A DNA stretch of 64,000 nucleotides from Hemerocallis citrina (lineage: Eukaryota > Streptophyta > Magnoliopsida > Asparagales > Asphodelaceae): positions 141,005,089 to 141,069,088 of the forward strand of contig CM030367.1 of the NCBI GenBank assembly GCA_017893485.1. Direction: 5' to 3'. The position numbers and the translations under genes were made by a program. A model generated the notes under the pieces. The model was not told where the DNA came from. It did not search any database and was given only the letters and a program-made list of their open reading frames with translations. Shown one piece after another: positions 58,462 to 64,000 of this stretch. Positions within the stretch are counted from its first letter, which is position 1, and each line of letters begins with the position of its first letter.

Positions 58462-59175
58462 TTACTTCCGGGGAAGAGGAATACTCCGTTTTAGAGACAC
58501 TTTGGGTCGGCGCTTCTTCACCTCCGAGCTCGAATCCAAGCCGACGAACCGGGACGCCTCCTCATCACTAGCCCTAACAGTCGCTCCTACCGAAGCACCG
58601 CTTGAAGACACCGCCACACCGCTTTGGGCATCGGCGGCCGTCCTGCCTACGATAGGGGTCCGGCTCGCCGCTTGGTAGAACGTGATCCCTCGCTCGATCT
58701 CCTCGCGGGTGCACGAGGTGCTCCGGACGTTTGGCCTTACCGGCTGGGGCTTAAGCCGCGCAACTTCTTCCTCCAGTTCGACGATGCGGTCTTTCAAAGT
58801 GTCATCCTTTACTATCACTTTAAACCGAGGAAGTTTCGCCGAACCGGGATATTCGGCACTGTCGGAAATAACGCGGCGCAAATGAGTCACTTCGATACTC
58901 TTGTCTACAGTCACCCTCTGCAACTCTTCCACCTTCCTCGCTAAGCCGTCCCGATCGGCCAGAACTCGAGCAAGCTCTTCTGTCCTAACAGATAGCTCAG
59001 CCTCGACTATCCGTAGGTCGTGCAGTTCAGCTAAAGTCTCGCCGTGCCTAATCTCCAAGTTGTGAAGCATCCTCCTCGTCAGGTCAACCTCACCCTCGAG
59101 GCGATCCTCCCGAGATTGCTTAAACAACTCCGCTCGGCGCTGGTCGGCCGAGGTGTTACAAGTCGGCTCGGCAAT
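58462..59175 (-). CDS. Antisense exon or ORF: coiled-coil protein, downstream part
   Basis: On the minus strand an open frame of 237 codons follows a good splice acceptor (TTTTTAATTTCAG, ending at 59176) and ends in TAA at 58462. It has no in-frame ATG near its start, so it should be an exon and not a separate gene. The first half is a predicted coiled coil (RAELFKQSREDRLEGEVDLT, LAELHDLRIVEAELSVRTEE, ARKVEELQRV). The second is Ser/Ala-rich and ends basic (KKRRPKVSLKRSIPLPRK), possibly nuclear. How it joins the upstream exons is unclear. A GT exists just before the stop of the preceding exon (near 59355) and would keep the frame, but it is a weak donor. Alternative splicing or a lost upstream exon is possible. 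Confidence 0.5.
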   Translation of the reverse strand: MAEPTCNTSADQRRAELFKQSREDRLEGEVDLTRRMLHNLEIRHGETLAELHDLRIVEAELSVRTEELARVLADRDGLARKVEELQRVTVDKSIEVTHLRRVISDSAEYPGSAKLPRFKVIVKDDTLKDRIVELEEEVARLKPQPVRPNVRSTSCTREEIERGITFYQAASRTPIVGRTAADAQSGVAVSSSGASVGATVRASDEEASRFVGLDSSSEVKKRRPKVSLKRSIPLPRK

Positions 59176-59343
59176 CTGAAATTAAAAAGAGATAGCATTG
59201 GAATACCACCGAGCCAAACACTTAGACAAATTTCGGAGTCAAAACACTTTTCATTCATTAAAAGGCGGTGGCCAGTCCGCAAAAAGGCATTACAATGATC
59301 GGAAGAAGAAACGCCGAAAAACTACAAAAACTTTGTAAGGGGA

Positions 59344-61550
59344 TCAGGGGTCCACCTTCGTCGCCGCATCGACCACGGGCGCGTCGGCGGGGGGCCCGTT
59401 GACCTGCACGTCCGCCGCAGTCTCTCCACCCTGCCCTTCCTCGCCTTCGCCTTCGGCCTCATCATCCTCGCCTTCCTCCCCTTCGTCATCCGAGGTCGGC
59501 GTCGGAAACAATTGATAGCCGACCCGCTCGAAGCCGGGGACGCGTTCCTGCACGTGGTCGAGGGCCAACTGATAAGACTTCTCCATGTTTTCGGCCATAT
59601 GCCTCTTCGCCTCCTCCTCGACCTCCTTCTCCACCTCGGCTCGGATTTTCGTCGCCAGAGCCTCCTTCTCTGCTCTCTCCTCGGCCAAGGACTTCAGCGC
59701 CGCTGCTAAGTCTTCGGCGGCCTTGGCGGCCTTGGCAGACTCCGCATCGAGCCGCTCCTTGGCCTTCTCCAAATCCGACCCGAGATCCGCGACCCGTACC
59801 TCCAAGGCCTCAGCCCTCCTCTGCTCGGCCTCAAGCTCTTTGACCGCCCTGACCTTCGCCAGCCTGTCCTTGTCGCTTGCAGACTTCAGATCCTTCTCCT
59901 GCGCGGCGAACGTCTCGAGGAGGTGGCCGAAGTGGCAAGTGGCCTACAAAGACAACAACCAGTAAAACACATGCCGAGCTGCAGACTTAGAGAAATTGGC
60001 AATGCACTTACCGAAACGAGTGACCGCGCGATTTCGAAGGTGTCGTCACCGACCGTCCCTGCCTTCAGCGCAGCAACGTCCTTCGGGGTCGCCAAATGTT
60101 TGACAACCTGCACTGACATCTGCGAGTTGCCGAGGAACCCATCATGGTTCTTCACTCGCCAGTTCGGCACGAACAGCTGCTTGTGCTGCTCTGTCAAGAT
60201 CTCTTCGGCGGCCTGGGTTAGGGGCGGTGCCTCGATCGACAACGCCGCGTTCACATCAAAGGCTCCCTCGATCCCGCCAGGAACCGAAGAAGACGGGGGC
60301 AACTCGGCGACGACCAACTCCGAGGGCGCCTCCATGGTCGGAGGAGGAGGGACGGATGAAGCGACGGCAGGTGCCGGGGCTGACGAAACAGCCGCGGCCG
60401 CCCTCTTCCTCTTCTTCCCCCCGGCCAGCTTAGACCTGTCCGCCATCATGGCGTTGAAGTCGATCTTCATGCTTTCTGCAGCGGATCAAAAAAAAAAGGG
60501 GGGGGGGGGGGGGGACAAGTTAGCCAAAAGCTTGAAAAATAATGACAATTAAAAACGAGATGTCAGGAGCATACTCGGGTCGATAGGGCTTAGGCCGGAC
60601 CCGAACAACACCTCCTCCGACAAATCCCTCCAACTCAGTATCGGAAGAGCCAATATCTTCCTCGCCACCTCTTCCTCGGCATCGGATAGGACAGGGTCGG
60701 AGCGCGCGAAATTCGGCACCTCCACCTTCCAACGGGTCGGAATGGGCCTAATCGCCTCGCCCCTGACTATAAAATACTTCTCCTTCCAACCCTTAATCGA
60801 GTCAGGATTCTCGACAATCTTAACTCCCCTCCTCGGCCCCAAAAAGTATCGGTACTCCGTCTTGTGCTGACGGTTTACTCGATACAATCCTCGGAAGACC
60901 GTAAGATCCGGCTTCACCTCGGCTCGATAGCACTGGAGCATAAAGGCGTTCACGTGGCGCCATGTGTTCGGCGTGAACTGGGTCGGCGCTAAGCAATACC
61001 AGCCGAGGATCTCGAGGATGAACGGGTGCAGAGGGAAGCGCAACCCGGCATGAAGAGAATCAACGTCGAACATACACATGTCCGAAGACGGCAACCCAGA
61101 GTTCGCTCGCATCCCCGGACCTGGAACAATCAGTTTGTACTCCGGAGGAATAGCGAAAGCCCTTCTAACCCGGAGCAGGTCCTGCTCGGATACCAGAGTA
61201 ATGAGCTCATCCGCTTCGGTGGCAAGTTCGGGATTAGGTTCTTCGACAATTTTGGACTTCCCATATACCGCCTTCTCCAGCAAGTCGCCCTCGTACTGCC
61301 TAACCCCTGAGTGACCGGACAGAACGGAAGGGTACCGTCCTATCTCGGGTGCCTGCTTCGGATTCTCCACGATCGTCTCCACAATGGGGGACTGGCTCTG
61401 TACCCTCCTCTTCTTCCTCCCCTTCTCCGTCCCGACTACGGACGGTTCGGCGGCTTGCTTACCCTTCCTCCTAATCTCCGACCTCCTCCTCTCCTCGGCA
61501 CTCTCGTCGCCCGAAGACGAGGCCCCACTGCCCGAATCTACTCGAGACAT
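59344..61550 (-). CDS. Antisense spliced gene: PF04195-like 'putative gypsy type transposon' protein
   Basis: Three exons on the minus strand: 61550-60575, 60475-60012, 59943-59344. Introns are GTATGC...CTGCAG (phase 1) and GTAAGT...TTTGTAG (phase 0), and joining gives one frame of 679 codons. Exon 1 starts MSRVDSGSGASSSGDE and holds the conserved domain (GLRFPLHPFILEILGWYCLA, TPNTWRHVNAFMLQCYRAEV). This matches the family annotated as putative gypsy-type transposon protein, which is found as an extra antisense ORF in Tat-clade elements and as free genes. Exon 2 has a basic KKRKRAAAA patch. Exon 3 is a coiled coil (about residues 480-600) and then very acidic (DDEGEEGEDDEAEGEGEEG). The C/T-rich end of intron 1 includes the long poly-G/poly-A seen on the plus strand at 60488-60513. 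Role unknown; a nuclear regulatory function is a guess. Confidence 0.75.
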
Positions 61551-61757
61551 CTAAAGGAAAATTACTCAGACTAAGTAAACTGACCTCTTGAAGTGACGTC
61601 TACGGTCGGAATGCTCTGCCGGAAATCGCCTGGCCCACGCGACAGCTAGCGGAAGCGCCTTAGAGAGAAAATCGCCGCTAGCAGAGAACTTAGAGATCGA
61701 AAGTAAAAATCTTGAGTAAAAAAGTGAGAAATGAGCTTTGAGAGTAAGGGTGAGCGT

Positions 61758-61764
61758 CTTTTAA
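61758..61764 (-). promoter_or_regulatory. Possible TATA box of the antisense gene
   Basis: The minus strand reads GGTTAAAAGACG about 210 bp before the ATG, followed by a CT-rich leader (ACTCTCAAAGCTCATTTCTC) typical of plant 5' UTRs. Weak evidence, position only. Confidence 0.3.
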
Positions 61765-61879
61765 CCCCTAGCAAGTTGGGCCTCCTTGGGAAACGCAAAA
61801 AGCCCAATAGGGAGCGGAAGCGGCAGGCGGAAAAGATACGAAGCTCACTCAAGGCAAGAAACCCTTCAAAATGACAAGG

Positions 61880-63603
61880 CAACGCCCCGGCTACGCAACT
61901 CCGTACCTCGACCAGACAACTTCGCAGTACCGAGCCGAAGTACCGGGGTACCGACCCTCGTATATGGCAAAAAATCGCTCCGAAGCGAAGTCACCGTCGG
62001 ATCTCCTTAAAACTCACGACGAAATCTGATGGACGGTTCAGATGATGTCACGTCCACAAAACGACAAGATAGCGTTTTCTCGTGATCTGAACCCCATCCT
62101 CGAGATGCGCGTCAAGATGGACCGCCCAGATCCAGCCACGCGTCCCTCCTTGCCGATTGCCCTCGGTTCGCCCGGCCGAGCTACCGGACAGCTCAGCCGA
62201 GCCACCGAGCCACTAAGAGCCGAGGAGGCGACCCCTCAGGAGAGGAGCTCCATAAAACACAACTCTGTGCCTCGGCCAGACAACTTCGCAGTGCCGAGCC
62301 GAAGTACCGGGGTACCGACCCTCGTATATGGCAAAAAATCGCTCCGAAGCGAAGTCACCGTCGGATCTCCTTAAAACTCACGACGAAATCTGATGGACGG
62401 TTCAGATGATGCCACGTCCACAAAACGACAAGATAGCGTTTTCTCGTGATCTGAACCCCATCCTCGAGATGCGCGTCAAGATGGACCGCCCAGATCCAGC
62501 CACGCGTCCCTCCTCGCCGACTGCCCTCGGTTCGCCCGGCCGAGCTACCGGACAGCTCAGCCGAGCCACCGAGCCACTAAGAGCCGAGGAGGCGACCCCT
62601 CAGGAGAGGAGCTCCAAAAAACTCAACTCCGTGCCTCGGCCAGACAACTTCGCAGTGCCGAGCCGAAGTACCGGGGTACCGACCCTCGTATATGGCAAAA
62701 AACCGCCCCGGGGCACATCAGCCGTTGGATCTGGTCAAAAAACGCGCTCGTCGTGATGGACGGTCCAGATTTGGCCACGTCCACTAAACGACAAGATAAC
62801 GTTTTTTGGGGATCCACGCTAATATGGACGGCCCAGATTATGCCACGTACTTCGGAACCGCCGAGGCACCGAGCCATACAAACCGAGGTGCCGCAGTGCC
62901 GAGCCGAGGTACCGGGGTACCGACCCTCGTATATGGCAAAAAACCACTCCGAGGCATGTCAGCCGTTGGATCTTGCCAAAAAACGCGCTCGTCATGATGA
63001 ACGGCTCAGATGATGCCACGTACTTCGGAACCGCCGAGGCACCGAGCCATACAAACCGAGGTGCCGAGGCGCCGAGCCGAGGTACCGCGGTACCGACCCT
63101 CGTATATGGCAAAAAAACCACTCCGAGGCATGTCAGCCGTTGGATCTTGCCAAAAAACGCGCTCGTCATGATGAACGGCTCAGATGATGCCACGTACTTC
63201 GGAACCGCCGAGGCACCGAGCCATACAAACCGAGGTGCCGAGGCGCCGAGCCGAAGTACCGGGGTACCGACCCTCGTATATGGAGAAAAACCGTTCCGAC
63301 CCATATCAGCCGTTGGATCTCGTCAAAAAACGTGCTCGCCATGATGGACGGCCCAGATTTGGCCACGTCCACTAAACGACAAGATAGCGCTTTACGGGGA
63401 TCCGCGCTGAGATAGACGGCCCAGATGATGCCACGTAATCGTCGAGCCGAAGCACCGAGCCATTCGAACCGAAGTGCCGAGACGCCGAGCCGGACTGCCG
63501 GAGTACCGAACCTCACATACGGCGAAAGAGCGAGCCGAAGAACAGGGGCCACTCGATCCCTCCGAAAATCGCGCTGCGCTCTGATCAAAGGCTCTGATGA
63601 CGC
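61880..63603. repeat. Irregular tandem array, units of about 364, 240 and 174 bp
   Basis: The anchor CCGACCCTCGTATATGGC occurs at 61951, 62315, 62679, 62920, 63093, 63267 and, degenerate, 63506. The spacings are 364, 364, 241, 173, 174 and 239 bp. Longer units contain an extra block with ACGACAAGATAGCGTTTT and a GATGGACGG/CCAGAT phrase; the 174-bp units lack it. A GCCGAGCCGA-type microrepeat precedes each anchor. Composition drops sharply to AT-rich at about 63605. Confidence 0.92.
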
Positions 63604-63604
63604 C

Positions 63605-64000
63605 ACGTCATAAATAGGTATATAAAATCAATTTTTATTTATTTTAATCGTTTTATTTATTTAAAAATTGCGAAAAAATCACCAAAAATTCGGGAAAATT
63701 CACGGGAAAATCTAGAAAATAATTTTAAATTCAGGGTAATATTTTCTAACCCCTGAACGAACAATTATTGCCTGGAATGTATCGTGAGGGCCCCCGGACG
63801 ACTGGTTAACACGTCGCAAAATTAAATAAATAATCCGAAAAAAGTAGATAAAGACCGTTGGGCACTCAAGGATGCTTAAAAACAAATTGCAAAAACACAC
63901 TACTACCCCCTTTAAGATTCGAAACCCTCCATTTGGACTCCGATACAGCTCCACCAGCCATTAAAACAGCTAAACTACTCCACAAAGACTGATCAAACTC
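63605..64000. other. AT-rich end of window, nothing recognised
   Basis: No LTR matching 50403-51062, no polypurine tract next to TG, and no recognisable protein. Confidence 0.45.

Larger units (their letters stand above)
50403..63603 (+). mobile_element. Ty3/gypsy retrotransposon, Tat/Retand type (3' LTR not seen)
   Basis: From left to right: 5' LTR, primer site, one gag-pol frame with two RNase H domains, a 214-bp tandem repeat array, an antisense multi-exon gene, and a second tandem repeat array. A second archaeal-type RNase H plus an extra antisense ORF and tandem repeats after pol are known traits of the Tat clade (for example Retand and Grande). No sequence matching the 5' LTR occurs between 61551 and 64000, so the 3' LTR is either further right or lost. 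Composition is clearly more GC-rich than the flanks, and coding parts are intact, so this copy is young. Confidence 0.85.

Noticed and set aside
59344..59805. Separate gene starting at 59805 for the acidic coiled-coil part
   Set aside because: The apparent start is TTG inside a longer open exon that begins after a TTTGTAG acceptor at 59944; it continues the upstream frame.
61880..63603. Possible CRISPR-like array
   Set aside because: Repeats are long, direct, with homologous rather than unique spacers, in a plant retrotransposon; no CRISPR features.
63605..64000. 3' LTR of the Tat/Retand-type element
   Set aside because: No similarity to 50403-51062 could be seen, and no polypurine tract followed by TG.

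Overview
This window is from a flowering-plant nuclear genome. The evidence is the repeat content: Ty1/copia and Ty3/gypsy LTR retrotransposons with plant-type primer sites, plant LINEs with a zf-RVT tail, Helitrons ending in CTAG, hAT- and PIF/Harbinger-like elements. It also holds fragments of plant genes with intact splice junctions (phosphoglycerate kinase, L-2-hydroxyglutarate dehydrogenase, a type-B response regulator). The species cannot be named. No intact ordinary host gene was found; nearly everything recognisable is mobile DNA, often nested, joined by AT-rich unassigned sequence and long (TA)n/(TC)n microsatellites.

Layout. 2.3-10.1 kb: a non-coding LTR element on the minus strand (LTRs at 2297 and 9657). 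Inside it a third, different LTR-like block carries its own primer site and polypurine tract, and a PIF/Harbinger-like element (6303-8230) carries pieces of two host genes. 14.8-19.7 kb: a decayed minus-strand copia element split by a hAT-like element. 19.7-23.1 kb and 39.0-41.5 kb: short Helitrons of one family and inverted-repeat elements sitting in (TA)n tracts, one Helitron holding a LINE with a 16-bp target duplication. 23.5-24.3 kb: a wrecked type-B response regulator pseudogene. 24.79-29.43 kb: a complete-ended copia element with 191-bp LTRs, matching 5-bp target duplications, no recognisable gag and a broken protease/integrase. 29.5-41.5 kb: small inverted-repeat elements and a LINE ORF1 remnant. 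41.8-48.1 kb: a long decayed LINE on the minus strand, split by a second hAT-like element with a perfect 8-bp duplication. 48.6-50.2 kb: a Helitron helicase remnant, a MITE and a small Helitron.

50.4 kb to beyond 63.6 kb is the best preserved and most interesting part: a Ty3/gypsy element of the Tat/Retand type. It has a 5' LTR with a TATA box, a primer site, and one uninterrupted 1901-codon gag-pol (gag, protease, RT, RNase H, a second archaeal-type RNase H, integrase). Downstream on the opposite strand is a multi-exon gene for a protein of the 'putative gypsy type transposon' (PF04195-like) family with coiled-coil and acidic parts. Two tandem-repeat families flank this antisense gene: a 214-bp two-part repeat before it, and a second family seen on both sides of it. 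The 3' LTR is not visible and would lie beyond the window or be lost.

All calls come from reading the sequence; no database search was run. Family names rest on recognised motifs, target-site duplications and splice signals given in each entry.
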